Below, in pieces: positions 43,099 through 53,766 of a DNA stretch of 64,000 nucleotides. The stretch lies in contig NZ_SAUN01000001.1 of assembly GCF_004011505.1 (NCBI RefSeq), forward strand, positions 11,125,501 to 11,189,500, written 5' to 3'. The notes under the pieces are model-generated. The model was not told where the DNA came from, did not search any database, and worked only from the letters and a program-made list of their open reading frames with translations. Position numbers and translations under genes: made by a program. The DNA comes from Nonomuraea polychroma. Lineage in GTDB: Bacteria; Actinomycetota; Actinomycetes; Streptosporangiales; Streptosporangiaceae. Every line of letters starts with the position of its first letter. Positions within the stretch are counted from its first letter, which is position 1.

Positions 43099-43114
43099 TG
43101 CTGCCGATCGGCTT

Positions 43115-44167
43115 CTAGGCGCAGGTTGGGGTGGGGGCGGTGTTGGTGCCGTTCCACGAGGCCAGGAAGCCGAACGTGGCCGTGGCTCCGGGTGCCAGGG
43201 AGCCGTTCCAGTTCACGTTGCGCACCGTCACGTCCGCGCCGCTCGCGCTCAGCGTGCCGTTCCAGATCTGGCTGATCTGCTGCCCGTTGGCGAACGTCCA
43301 CCGCACCGTCCACCCGTTCATCGGCGTGGTGCCGGTGTTCTTGACGGTGACCTCGCCCTGGAAGCCGCCCTGCCACTGACCGGCGTTCTTGTACGTGGCC
43401 GTGCACCCGCCACCACCGGTGGGGGTGACGGTGGGGGTCACGGAGGGCGACGGGGTGACGCCGGACAGGGCGTTCACCAGGGCCGGGTACCACTTGTCGG
43501 AGATCTTCTGATCGCCCGCCGCGTTCGGGTGCACCCCGTCGTACGTGTCCGTGCTGGTGCTGAACCCCGTCCATTGGTCCACCACCGTGATGGGCGACTG
43601 CTGGGTGGAGGTGCTCGTGGCCCAGCCGGGGATGGCGTTGTTCAGGTTCACGGCGCGCTGGGCGCATTCGGCGCAGGTGGACGGGTTCATCGGGATGATC
43701 TTGGCCACGAGGATCTTCATGGCGGGGTTGCTGGCCCGCATCTGGTTCACGAGCGTCGTGTACGCGCTGAGGATCGTCGAGGTCGGGATGTTGCTCCACA
43801 CGTCGTTGGTGCCGAAATGCATCATGACGATGTCGGGCCTGGTCGCGGCGAGCCAGCCGGGCAACTGGTTCTGGTTGGCGACGTTCGTGGCAAGGTAACC
43901 GCCGTGGCCCTCGTTGTCGCCGTCGTACGGGACCGAGCAGCCCTGCGCCGGGAGGGTGCCGACGAAGTCGATGTTCGTGTAGCCGGTGCTCTGGAGCTTG
44001 TTCCAGAGCAGGGCCCGCCAGCAGCCGGGGGAGCCGGTGATCGAGTCGCCCAGGGGCATGACCCTGATGGCGGCGGCGCCGGCCGGGGTGGTCGTCAAGA
44101 ACATCACCGCGCCGGCCATCGCCAGCAACGCCGCCAGTAACGCCCAGGTCTTCCGCATCGTCCGCAC
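43115..44167 (-). CDS. Secreted SGNH/GDSL esterase with C-terminal CBM2
   Basis: 350 residues: signal peptide (cleavage near AGA-AAI, residue 33); an SGNH hydrolase domain with block I VMPLGDSITGSPG, the Gly block HGGYLA, block III FGTNDVW and block V DTYDGVHPNAAG; a Pro/Thr linker (VTPSPSVTPTVTPTGGGG); and a family 2 cellulose-binding module (about 253-350, CTATYKNAGQWQGGFQGEVTV to the final Cys). It is probably a polysaccharide deacetylase-type esterase acting on plant cell wall material. Confidence 0.92.
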   Translation of the reverse strand: MRTMRKTWALLAALLAMAGAVMFLTTTPAGAAAIRVMPLGDSITGSPGCWRALLWNKLQSTGYTNIDFVGTLPAQGCSVPYDGDNEGHGGYLATNVANQNQLPGWLAATRPDIVMMHFGTNDVWSNIPTSTILSAYTTLVNQMRASNPAMKILVAKIIPMNPSTCAECAQRAVNLNNAIPGWATSTSTQQSPITVVDQWTGFSTSTDTYDGVHPNAAGDQKISDKWYPALVNALSGVTPSPSVTPTVTPTGGGGCTATYKNAGQWQGGFQGEVTVKNTGTTPMNGWTVRWTFANGQQISQIWNGTLSASGADVTVRNVNWNGSLAPGATATFGFLASWNGTNTAPTPTCA

Positions 44168-44281
44168 TCCCGTCGTCGCCTGGCGCTGATCGTAAGAGCG
44201 CGGCTTGGAGACGGGAAGGCGGCGGCCCGGGCACTGGGACGCGACCTGCGGCGATACGCGATCCGGGATGTAACTTTCAGA

Positions 44282-45118
44282 TCAAGGGCGGACGATGGCG
44301 AGCGGGCCCGGCGCGTGGTGGAGCAGGGCCTGGCTGATCGAACCCATGATCATCCCGGTCAGTTGACCGTGTCCGCGCGACCCCACGACCAGCAGGTCGG
44401 CCCGCGTCGCGGCTTCCTTGAGCACCTCGATGGGGTGCCCGTGGATGACCTCGGCCACCACGTCGATCCCCGGATGGTGTGCCCGGCCGTCGGCCACCAG
44501 CTCCTGCAGGGCGCGGAGGGCATCTTGCTCGCCGTCGGGGTCGGCCGGTTCGAAGCCGCTGGGGTGCGGCCAGGCCCACGCCTGTACGGCATGTACCCGT
44601 GAACCGTGCAACTCTGCCTCGGCGAGGGCGAAGTCGAGCGCGCGCAGGCCGCCGGGTGAGCCGTCCACCCCGGCCACCACCTCCCTGCGGGCCGGCCGGG
44701 GAACGTCCCGGATGAGAACCACGTTCGTACGGGCGTGCGCGGCCACTCCGTGCGCGACGGAGCCGACCAGCAGCCCGCGTACGCCACCGATCCCGCGGCT
44801 GCCCACGACCAGCAGCTCGGCGCTCTCGGAGGCGTCGATCAATGTGGTACGGGGATCGCCGGGCAGCAGCTCGGTGGCCACATCGACCTCCGGATGCTCG
44901 CGGCGTACCCGGTCTTCGGCCGCTGCGAGCACTGTCATGGCGCCCTCGCGCATCCACCGGCCGACCTCGGCATAGTGGCCGCTGGGCGTGTCTTCGGCCA
45001 CCCATTTCGACACGGCATGAGCGATGACGAGCGACGTGCGGCGAAGGGCGGCCTCGGTGGCGGCCCACGCGGCGGCCTCCAGCCCGGTGCGTGAACCGTC
45101 CACCCCAACGATGATCAC
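44282..45118 (-). CDS. Universal stress protein with two Usp domains
   Basis: 278 residues, two tandem Usp folds. Domain 1 starts MIIVGVDGSRTGLEAAAWA and ends with the ATP-binding LVVGSRGIGGVRGLLVGSVA. Domain 2 starts VVAGVDGSPGGLRALDFAL and ends LVVGSRGHGQLTGMIMGSIS. Both G-x2-G-x9-G(S/T) nucleotide signatures are present. In Actinobacteria such proteins are linked to dormancy and hypoxia. GTG 45118 has AAAGG upstream. Confidence 0.92.
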   Translation of the reverse strand: MIIVGVDGSRTGLEAAAWAATEAALRRTSLVIAHAVSKWVAEDTPSGHYAEVGRWMREGAMTVLAAAEDRVRREHPEVDVATELLPGDPRTTLIDASESAELLVVGSRGIGGVRGLLVGSVAHGVAAHARTNVVLIRDVPRPARREVVAGVDGSPGGLRALDFALAEAELHGSRVHAVQAWAWPHPSGFEPADPDGEQDALRALQELVADGRAHHPGIDVVAEVIHGHPIEVLKEAATRADLLVVGSRGHGQLTGMIMGSISQALLHHAPGPLAIVRP

Positions 45119-45147
45119 GACGACGGCCTTTCAGGATCTTCTAGGGT

Positions 45148-45501
45148 CTAGGAGAACGCGTAGCACTCCACCTCGGCCCGGCGGAAGGACACGCCCTGTT
45201 CCGTGGAGTCCTCGGTGCACTGGCGCTCGGCCTTGCTGAGCCTCAGCGTGCCGCAGACGGTCACGCCGGAGAACGTGCGGCAGTCGAGCGACCTGTCGGT
45301 TTTGCCGATCCGGTACCGTGCCTTGACCTCCTCGCGGCACTGCGTCCGCGCCCGTGCCGTATTGGCGTACTGGCACTGGGCGATCAGGGTCTGGTACTGC
45401 TCTTGACTGACTTCGTGCTGGTCGATGCCGTCCCCGGCAGCGCTGGTCCCTCCCAACGCGGCCACCACCACGAGTCCTGCGACAGCGGCTATTTTCTTCA
45501 T
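45148..45501 (-). CDS. Small secreted Cys-rich protein
   Basis: 117 residues: signal peptide MKKIAAVAGLVVVAALGGTS, then a mature domain with six cysteines (CQYAN, QCREEV, DCRTF, VCGTL, QCTED, ECYAF), likely disulfide-linked. I know no family. AGGGGG precedes ATG 45501. The stop lies 30 bp upstream of the Usp start on the same strand. Confidence 0.75.
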   Translation of the reverse strand: MKKIAAVAGLVVVAALGGTSAAGDGIDQHEVSQEQYQTLIAQCQYANTARARTQCREEVKARYRIGKTDRSLDCRTFSGVTVCGTLRLSKAERQCTEDSTEQGVSFRRAEVECYAFS

Positions 45502-45538
45502 AGTCCCCCTGAGGGGGTGGTACCGCCGAGGGCGATCG

Positions 45539-46153
45539 TCAAACCTCACGGCGGCGCGCCAGCACGCTGAGCCAGGTGCGGTTCCACGTGCTCATCTCCT
45601 GCTCCAGGACCTCGAACCCGGCCGATTCCAGCGTCGCGAGCAGCGTATCGGGGTGGCGGTGGACGAACCACCGGAAGACCTCGGTGTCGTACGGAACCGG
45701 CTCCCAGCCCTCCCCGTCGCCGGCCGAGGTGCTCAGGCCCAGCACGCCACCCGGCCGCAGCGTCGCCCACCAGGCGCGCAACGTCGGCTCGGTCTCCTCG
45801 GCGGGCACGTGGAGCAGCGCGGCGGAGGACCACAGGCCGGCCAGCGAGCCGGGGGCGAGCGGCGGCCTGCGCAGGTCGCCTCGCACGGTCGGCACTCCGC
45901 GGGCGGCGGCCAGCCTGGTCATCTCGATCGAGCGGTCGACTCCGATGACCGGCAGCCCCTGCTCTTGGAACCAGGCCGCGTCATGCCCGGGACCGCACCC
46001 GAGATCGGTCACCAAGCCCCGCGCCGCGTCGGCGAATCGCTGGCGGAAGGCCAGGAAGCCGTCGCTGCGGCTGGCGCGCGCGTCGAAATCACGTGCGATG
46101 CGGTCGTAGGTCGCTGTGGTGCGCGAAACGGGATCATCCATTACCTCGATCAT
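45539..46153 (-). CDS. Class I SAM-dependent methyltransferase
   Basis: 204 residues. Motif I is VTDLGCGPGHDAAWFQEQG, motif II VIGVDRSIEMTRLA, followed by LWSSAALLHVPAEETEPTL and LRPGGVLGLS. The substrate is unknown. The start is ATG 46153 or ATG 46141; neither has a clear ribosome binding site. It is divergent from the thiC riboswitch. Confidence 0.85.
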   Translation of the reverse strand: MIEVMDDPVSRTTATYDRIARDFDARASRSDGFLAFRQRFADAARGLVTDLGCGPGHDAAWFQEQGLPVIGVDRSIEMTRLAAARGVPTVRGDLRRPPLAPGSLAGLWSSAALLHVPAEETEPTLRAWWATLRPGGVLGLSTSAGDGEGWEPVPYDTEVFRWFVHRHPDTLLATLESAGFEVLEQEMSTWNRTWLSVLARRREV

Positions 46154-46198
46154 GCCAGGTTTGGCGCGGCTTAACAGGTGGGTACGATCAACGCCGTC

Positions 46199-46291
46199 CA
46201 ACGCGGGAGCCCGGTGCTGACCGGGCTGAGAGGACGGCTGACAGCCGCCGACCGCCAGAACCTGCTCCGGATAATGCCGGCGAAGGGAGTT
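46199..46291 (+). promoter_or_regulatory. TPP riboswitch (THI element)
   Basis: Upstream of thiC the leader has the conserved CTGAGAGG (about 46226-46233) after a GC-rich stem, and the distal pyrophosphate-sensor segment GAACCTGCTCCGGATAATG with CCGGCGAAGGGAG, as in THI-box aptamers. Thiamine pyrophosphate binding should reduce thiC expression, probably by masking the GAAGGGAG ribosome binding region eight bases before the ATG. Confidence 0.93.
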
Positions 46292-46297
46292 TGCGCG

Positions 46298-47890
<1,593 letters not shown>

Positions 47891-48720
47891 TACGACGAAA
47901 GCCGTTCGGCGGCGAAGAAGACGTACGAGGGGGCGATCTCGTCCGGATCGGCGGGTCGCCCCATCGGCACGTGCTTGCCGAACTTCTCCACCTTCTCCTC
48001 CGGCATCGTGGCCGGGATCAGCGGCGTCCACACTGGCCCCGGCGCCACGGCGTTGACCCGGATGCCCCGCTCGACCAGGCTCTGTGCCATGGAGTAGGTG
48101 AAGGCGTTGATCGCGCCCTTGGTGGCCGCGTAGTCGATGAGCGACTTGTTGCCGCGCAGGCCGTTGATCGAGGAGGTGTTCACGATCGCGCTTCCCTCGC
48201 GCAGGTGGGGGAGCGCGGCCTTGGTGACGCGGTAGTAGCTGTGGATGTTGACCGCGAACGTACGCTCCCACTGCTCGTCGGTCAGCTCCTCCAGGCTGTT
48301 CACCGGTGCCTGGTAGGCCACGTTGTTGACGAGCACGTCCAGCCCGCCGAGCTCGGAGACCGCCTGCTCGACGACGGCGCCGCAGTGGGCGCGGTCACCC
48401 AGGTCGCCGGGCAGCAGCACGCAGCGCCGCCCGGTCTCCTCGACCAGCTTGCGGGTGTGCGCGGCGTCCTCGTGCTCGGTCAGGTACGCGATCGCGACAT
48501 CGGCCCCTTCCTTGGCGAAGGCGACCGCGACCGCCCTGCCGATCCCCGAGTCGCCCCCGGTGATGAGCGCCTTCTTGTCCTTGAGGAGGTCCCGGCCCTC
48601 GTAGTCGCGCATCTCGTCACGCGGCTCGGGGACCATCTCGCCCGTGCGCCCGGGGTACGGCTGGCTCTGAGGTGGTGTCGTTTCCGGCATGCCCAGCCGT
48701 CTTCCCTGGTCGGGGGATGC

Positions 48721-49260
48721 CTAACGCCCCACCTCCCGCAGCTTGCGTACGCGCAGGCTGAGGATGATCAGCATGATCCCGGCCACGATGGCGTAGATCC
48801 CGATGATCAGCGCCACGGTGATCGCCCCGGTCGCCGGCCAGACCAGCACCAGCACGCCGAACAGCACTGACAACACGCCCGCGAGGACGTGCAGCCACTC
48901 GCCCTGGATCTCCCTGCGCATCCTGATCGCCGTCATGATCTCCATGACGCCGGTCACGATGGCCCAGATCCCGATCAGCAACGTGACGACCAGCACGGTC
49001 AGTCCCGGCCAGACGATGCACATGATGCCGAACAGCAGCCCGGCGACGGCGAGCAAGATCAGCGGAGCCCGGTGCCCCTTGGCCGCGCGGGTGGCGGCCA
49101 CCGCCGCCAGGGCGCCGTCGACGATCGCGTAGGCGCCGAACACGACGGCGAGGACCAGCAGCGTGATGGCGGGCCAGGCCACGGCCATGATCCCGAAGAG
49201 GAGGGCGAGCACGCCGCGCAGGGTGAGCACCCACCAATGGCCGAGATAGTCATCGATCAC
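48721..49260 (-). CDS. HdeD-family (DUF308) membrane protein
   Basis: 179 residues with six helices in three DUF308 repeats, each of the form RGVLALLFGIMAVAWPAITLLVLA. In enteric bacteria HdeD is tied to acid resistance; in Actinobacteria the role is unknown. It starts 30 bp upstream of the SDR gene's region on the same strand and could be co-transcribed with it. Confidence 0.9.
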   Translation of the reverse strand: MIDDYLGHWWVLTLRGVLALLFGIMAVAWPAITLLVLAVVFGAYAIVDGALAAVAATRAAKGHRAPLILLAVAGLLFGIMCIVWPGLTVLVVTLLIGIWAIVTGVMEIMTAIRMRREIQGEWLHVLAGVLSVLFGVLVLVWPATGAITVALIIGIYAIVAGIMLIILSLRVRKLREVGR

Positions 49261-49361
49261 GGTTGCGTTCCTTCCCGGAGCGGGGCCTCATATGCGGCGT
49301 CACTCCATGGGGACGTCGCTCGCGGTCCACATCGGACGTCCGTATCCCGGGTTGCGCCAGG

Positions 49362-50210
49362 TCATCTGCCGAGGCTCAGCAGGCCGGCGTCGACGACCCG
49401 GCGGCCGAAGGGGCGCGCGAGTTCGGCCAGGCGCTCGCAACCGTCCTCGCCCAGTGCCCCGTACGCGGCCATGGCCAGGGCGTCCGTGCGGTCCTCGAGG
49501 TGGCGGCGCAGCGCATGCCCCGCCGTGCTCAGGGCTCCCGCCTCCATGAGCCCGCGGTCCTGGAGGCGCGCCTCCGCGGCCGTCCACTCCTCCTCCGGCC
49601 AGGCGCGGCTGATCTTGAGGAACGCGACAGGGACCTCGCCGCCGGCGGCATGGAGAGCCAGGGCTTCGAGGCCGGTGAGGCCTTCGGCGAGCAGGGTGGC
49701 CACATGGCCGTCCCCGCGGAACTCGCGGAGCAGGGTCTGAGCATGCCAGAGCTGCTGGAGCGGGTCGTCCGGCCAGGGCAGCGCGGCGTGGGCGGCGAAG
49801 AGCGGGCGACCCTGGGGATGGTCGCAGGCGGCCATGGCGGCGCGGCGGGCCAGGTCGAGGGTCTCGGCCAGGTGCGGGAGCTCGTGGACGCCCGCCCGGC
49901 GCAGGGCTTCGGCAGCGGCTTCCACCCGGGCCTCGAGCATCTGCTCCGGCGTCACCACGTCCCAGGCGGCGGGCAGGGACCGGCGTACGAGATCGGGGCA
50001 GAAGTTGTAGAAGGTGGCGATGACCAGGTCGGCGGAGGCGCGGCCGAAGGCGGCGCCGCGCGAGGCGAAATATCCCGACATGCCGGTGAGGCCGAGCTTG
50101 GCGTAGCGGTCGGCGGCCTCGGGAACGAAGTAGATCATGCCGTGCAGCGGCTCCAGGCGACGCCAGGCCCGGCGGGCCGCGACCGTGCCGGCGTTCATGC
50201 CTGCGTTCAT
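49362..50210 (-). CDS. SCO6745-family helical protein
   Basis: 282 residues, all-helical, resembling the actinobacterial SCO6745 family: ARRAWRRLEPLHGMIYFVPE, GYFASRGAAFGRASADLVIATFYNF, WHAQTLLREFRGDGHVATLLAEGLTGLEAL. The conserved L-H/F-R-G-DGH segment recalls a DinB-like or HTH hybrid; biochemical role unknown. The ATG overlaps the stop of the SDR gene by 4 bp; a second ATG follows after a 12-bp direct repeat (50198). Confidence 0.75.
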   Translation of the reverse strand: MNAGMNAGTVAARRAWRRLEPLHGMIYFVPEAADRYAKLGLTGMSGYFASRGAAFGRASADLVIATFYNFCPDLVRRSLPAAWDVVTPEQMLEARVEAAAEALRRAGVHELPHLAETLDLARRAAMAACDHPQGRPLFAAHAALPWPDDPLQQLWHAQTLLREFRGDGHVATLLAEGLTGLEALALHAAGGEVPVAFLKISRAWPEEEWTAAEARLQDRGLMEAGALSTAGHALRRHLEDRTDALAMAAYGALGEDGCERLAELARPFGRRVVDAGLLSLGR

Positions 50211-50992
50211 GCCTGCGTCAGGGAGTCGATGAAGCGCGACATCCCGGCCAGCCATCGGTCCGGATCCTCCGCCTTGCGGCGGGCGAACTCCGCCACCTCC
50301 GGATGCGGGAAGATGTGGAACCGCTCGGCCGCCAAGCCCTCGACGACCGCGGTGGCCACGTCGGCCGGGTCGAGGATCGTGCCCGACGCGCCTACCGCGC
50401 GGGCGGTCAGGTGGTCCTCCTCCTGGCCGCGCTCGTACATGGCCGTCCGCACGCCCTGCGGGCACAACACGCTGACCTTGATCCCCCGGGAGGCGTAGTG
50501 CATGGCGACCCACTCGGCGAACGCGATCGCCGCCGCCTTCGTGACCGCGTACGGGGCGTCGCCGGGGCAGCTCACCAGGCCGGCCGCGGAGCAGGTGTTG
50601 AGGAGGTAGCCGCCGCCGCGGGCGATCATGGAGGGCACGGCGGCGCGGGCGGCGTACACGTGGGCCAGGACGTTGACCGCGTACAGGCTGCTCCACTCCT
50701 GGTCGGGGGCGTCCAGGCCGTGGCCGCCGATGATGCCGGCGTTGGAGCAGAACAGGTCGACGGGGCCGAACGGGGTGTCCACCAGGGCGGCGACGTCCGC
50801 CTCCGACGCCACGTCCACCCGTACGGGCACCGCTCGCTCGCCGATCTCCTTGGCCACCGCGTTGGCGCCCGCCTCGTCGAGGTCGGCGACCACCACCCCG
50901 GCCGCGCCCTCCGCGGCGAACCGCAGGGCCAGCGCCCGGCCGATCCCGCCCGCCGCGCCCGTGACCACGACGACCTTGTCCCGCACCTGCAT
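50207..50992 (-). CDS. SDR-family oxidoreductase
   Basis: 261 residues. Cofactor motif VTGAAGGIGRALALRFA, acidic residue in VVVADLDE (NAD preference), SNAGI, Ser in NTCSAAGLVS and YAVTKAA (Tyr-x3-Lys). It is similar to dehydrogenases of lipid or steroid metabolism. It is coupled to the SCO6745-type gene by ATGA. AGGAGGAGC precedes the ATG, and a TetR-like palindrome lies in its leader. Confidence 0.9.
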   Translation of the reverse strand: MQVRDKVVVVTGAAGGIGRALALRFAAEGAAGVVVADLDEAGANAVAKEIGERAVPVRVDVASEADVAALVDTPFGPVDLFCSNAGIIGGHGLDAPDQEWSSLYAVNVLAHVYAARAAVPSMIARGGGYLLNTCSAAGLVSCPGDAPYAVTKAAAIAFAEWVAMHYASRGIKVSVLCPQGVRTAMYERGQEEDHLTARAVGASGTILDPADVATAVVEGLAAERFHIFPHPEVAEFARRKAEDPDRWLAGMSRFIDSLTQA

Positions 50993-51007
50993 CGCTGCTC
51001 CTCCTGA

Positions 51008-51021
51008 ACCGACCGGTCGGT
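51008..51021. promoter_or_regulatory. TetR-type operator ACCGACCGGTCGGT
   Basis: Perfect 14-bp palindrome 16 bp before the SDR ATG, just downstream of a -10-like TAGAAT (minus strand, about 51037-51042). The form is that of TetR-family sites; no TetR gene is adjacent. Confidence 0.6.
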
Positions 51022-51050
51022 ATGCAGAACATCATTCTAACGCGTCGAGA

Positions 51051-51190
51051 GCGCCTGAACGGCGCTAGAGGCCACGCCCGTCCGAGGGCGCCTGAACGGC
51101 GCGAGAGGCCACGCCCGTCCGAGGGCGCCTGAACGGCGCGAGAGGCCAGGCGCGTCCGGGGGCGCCTGAGCGGCGCGAGAGGCCACGGCA
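51051..51190. repeat. 37-bp tandem repeat, almost four copies
   Basis: Units start at 51051, 51088, 51125 and 51162. Each contains GCGCCTGAACGGCGCGAGAG, whose GCGCC-TGAAC-GGCGC forms a small hairpin, then GGCCACGCCCGTCCGAG. Copies 1 and 2 are almost identical, copies 3 and 4 diverge slightly, and the fourth is partial. Confidence 0.9.
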
Positions 51191-51288
51191 CCGGAGTGGG
51201 AGGCCAGGTGCGGGGAGGTGTGATCAGATGAGAGGTTTCTCATCTGGGCTTCAGCGTGGTCTCCTCGAAGGGTGTCAAGGTCGACAGC

Positions 51289-51642
51289 ATGAAACAGCGG
51301 GCAATGGTGATGCTGTTCGGGCTGGGTGTAGCGGTGGCCGGGTTCCTGTCGGTGGGCCTGGTCAATGCCGCCGATCGAGGGTCTGATCTGGGCGAACCCG
51401 TCGTGGTCTCGCCGTCCCCTTCGGCCTCGGCCGCGGCCTCGCCTGATCGAAGTCAGTCCCCGTCGCCTGACCGGAGCCAGTCGGGCGACGCGGCCGGTAC
51501 GCCCCAGAAGACCGAGAGCAAGCGGCCCACCCCGCGCAAGACCAAGGCCGAGCCGGTCAAACCGCCGTCCCCCAGGCCCGGCGGTGTCGGTGATGATGAC
51601 GACGACGATGATGACGGCGGAGACGATGACGACGACGACTGA
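51289..51642 (+). CDS. Small exported protein with Asp-rich tail
   Basis: 117 residues: an N-terminal signal/anchor (MKQRAMVMLFGLGVAVAGFL), a Ser/Pro linker containing SPDRSQ twice, a basic stretch (KRPTPRKTKAEP) and a terminal run of aspartates broken by GG. A strongly acidic tail suggests calcium or cation binding outside the cell. ATG 51289 has AAGG eight bases upstream. It is 12 bp upstream of the sensor kinase gene and probably in its operon. No family recognised. Confidence 0.7.
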   Translation: MKQRAMVMLFGLGVAVAGFLSVGLVNAADRGSDLGEPVVVSPSPSASAAASPDRSQSPSPDRSQSGDAAGTPQKTESKRPTPRKTKAEPVKPPSPRPGGVGDDDDDDDDGGDDDDDD

Positions 51643-51654
51643 TGGGAAAGCCGC

Positions 51655-53037
51655 ATGCGAGTGAGCGCCCGTGCCCGGATCGTGGGCTGGATGCTCGCCG
51701 TCGTCGGCCTCGCCCTGTCAGTCTCGATCTTCGCGACCTGGACTTTCCTGCAGACCGGCTTCGACAGCCGGGTGGAGCACGAGCTCGAGAACGAGGTCGA
51801 GAAGCTGCGGAAGTACGGGGACAACAACCGTTCCGTCACGGACGTCGAGGTCCTGCTCGAGGGGTACCTCGCGATCAACTCGCCGGACCGTTACGAGACG
51901 TTCTTCAGCATCGTCGACGGCCAGCCCCACAGGGTCACCGCGATCCCGCCGCCTGTGCGCCTCGACACTGACGGCGAGCTGGTGGCGCGGCTGGCCACGG
52001 CCACCAGGACGGTCAGCGGCGATGTCGAAACCGACGGGGGAAGAGTCCGATACGCGGTCATCCCGGTCAAGATGACCGCCGACCCACGCCCCGCCCACTT
52101 CGTGGTGGCGATCTTCTACGACATGCACCGTAATGAGATCGTGGAGGCGGTGCGGGTGCTCGGGCTCTCCGCGCTGGCCGCGATGGCGTTGGCGGGGGCG
52201 GCCGGATGGTTCGTGGCCGGGCGGGTGCTCGCGCCGGTCCGGCTGGTCAGCCAGACGGCCGAGCAGATCAGCGACTCCTCCGACCTGACCCGCCGGCTGG
52301 ACGTGCCGGGGGACGATGACGTGGCCGCGCTCGCCGGCACCTTCAACCACATGCTCGACCGGCTGGAACGTGCCTTCTTGGTGCAGCGGAACTTCCTGGA
52401 CGACGCCGGGCACGAGCTGCGTACGCCGATCACGGTCATCCGCGGCCACCTGGAGCTCATGGGCGACGACCCGGCCGACCGCGCCGAGACGCTCGCCCTG
52501 GTCACCGACGAGCTGGAACGGATGAACCGCATCGTCGACGACCTCCTCACGCTGGCCAAGTCCGAGCAGCCGGGGTTCCTGTCCCTGGACACCGTCGAGC
52601 TGGCCGACCTCACGGTCAGCGTGGTGGCCAAGGCGCGGGCACTCGGCGAGCGGAAGTGGCGGGTGGACGAGGTGGCCGAGGCCCGCGTGCCGGCCGACCG
52701 CCAGCGGCTCACCCAGGCGCTCATGCAGCTGGCGGCCAACGCTTTCCGGCACACGAAGGACGGCGACCTGATCGCCGTCGGATCGGCCGTCCGGGACGGC
52801 CGGGTCGACCTGTGGGTACGCGACAGCGGCCCCGGGGTGGCGCTCGCGGATCGGGAGCGCATCTTCAGCCGGTTCGCCCGCGGAGCGGGCCGCACCGGTG
52901 CCCACGACGGGGCCGGACTCGGCCTGGCCATCGTCAGATCGATCGCCGAGGCCCATGGGGGCCTGGTGCAGGTGACCGAGTCCCCGGGCGGCGGCGCCTG
53001 CTTTGTCATTTCCATCCCGCTGTGGGAGGTCCGGTGA
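51655..53037 (+). CDS. Two-component sensor histidine kinase
   Basis: 460 residues: helix 1 (about 8-30), an extracytoplasmic domain (to about 165), helix 2 (168-190), HAMP, then the phosphorylation site His253 in DDAGHELRTPITVIRGH. The catalytic domain has N box LMQLAANAFRHT, G1 VRDSGPGV, F box and G2 GAGLGLAIVRSIAEAHGG. It pairs with the response regulator that follows (GTGA overlap). The signal is unknown; the acidic secreted protein upstream may be related. Confidence 0.95.
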   Translation: MRVSARARIVGWMLAVVGLALSVSIFATWTFLQTGFDSRVEHELENEVEKLRKYGDNNRSVTDVEVLLEGYLAINSPDRYETFFSIVDGQPHRVTAIPPPVRLDTDGELVARLATATRTVSGDVETDGGRVRYAVIPVKMTADPRPAHFVVAIFYDMHRNEIVEAVRVLGLSALAAMALAGAAGWFVAGRVLAPVRLVSQTAEQISDSSDLTRRLDVPGDDDVAALAGTFNHMLDRLERAFLVQRNFLDDAGHELRTPITVIRGHLELMGDDPADRAETLALVTDELERMNRIVDDLLTLAKSEQPGFLSLDTVELADLTVSVVAKARALGERKWRVDEVAEARVPADRQRLTQALMQLAANAFRHTKDGDLIAVGSAVRDGRVDLWVRDSGPGVALADRERIFSRFARGAGRTGAHDGAGLGLAIVRSIAEAHGGLVQVTESPGGGACFVISIPLWEVR

Positions 53038-53696
53038 ACCGCATTCTGATTGCCGAGGACGAGGCCAGGATCGCCTCCTTCGTGGAGAAGGGGCTGCGGG
53101 CCAACGGGTTCGTGACCGCCGTGGTGGGGGACGGGCTCGCGGCGTACGACCTGGCCTGCGCGGGCGGGTTCGACCTGCTCATCCTGGACATCGGGTTGCC
53201 GCTGAGCGATGGCTTCACGGTGTTGCGGCGGTTGCGGGAGTCCAAGGTGACCATCCCGGTGATCATCCTGACCGCGCGCGACAGCGTGACCGACACCGTG
53301 GCGGGGCTGGAGGGCGGCGCGGACGACTACATCGCCAAGCCCTTCGCCTTCGAGGAGCTGCTGGCCCGGGTACGGCTGCGGTTGCGGGCGGACCGTACGC
53401 CCGAGGTCACCGTGCTCCGCGTGTCGGATTTGTCGCTGGATCTGCGGACCAGGCGTGCTTATGTCGGGGATCGGGCGGTAGACCTGTCCACCCGGGAGTT
53501 CGCGCTGGCGGAGATCTTCTGCCGGCACCCTGACCAGGTGCTGACCCGGGAACAGCTGCTGAGCCACGTGTGGGGGTTCGACTTCGACCCGGGTTCGAAC
53601 GTCGTCGACGTGTACGTCCGGTACCTGCGCCGCAAGATCGGTGCGGACCGGATCGAGACCGTGCGCGGCACCGGATACCGCATGAGAGTCGCCTAA
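53034..53696 (+). CDS. OmpR-family response regulator
   Basis: 220 residues: receiver domain (ILIAEDE, phosphoacceptor Asp52 in LLILDIGLP, ILTARD, DDYIAKPF) and a winged-helix DNA-binding domain (VDLSTREFALAEIFCRHPDQVLTREQLL to VRYLRRKIG and VRGTGYRMR). GTG 53034 overlaps the kinase stop. It probably controls the DUF4956/VTC genes 70 bp downstream. Confidence 0.95.
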   Translation: MNRILIAEDEARIASFVEKGLRANGFVTAVVGDGLAAYDLACAGGFDLLILDIGLPLSDGFTVLRRLRESKVTIPVIILTARDSVTDTVAGLEGGADDYIAKPFAFEELLARVRLRLRADRTPEVTVLRVSDLSLDLRTRRAYVGDRAVDLSTREFALAEIFCRHPDQVLTREQLLSHVWGFDFDPGSNVVDVYVRYLRRKIGADRIETVRGTGYRMRVA

Positions 53697-53766
53697 TCAT
53701 CGCCTCACGCTCGCTTCACCGCACTCCTCCAGGATGTTCATCAACAGGACAAAAGGAGGAACGACC

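Noticed and set aside
51051..51190. CRISPR array
   Set aside because: Units are contiguous 37-bp copies with no distinct spacers, and no cas genes are present; it is a simple tandem repeat.
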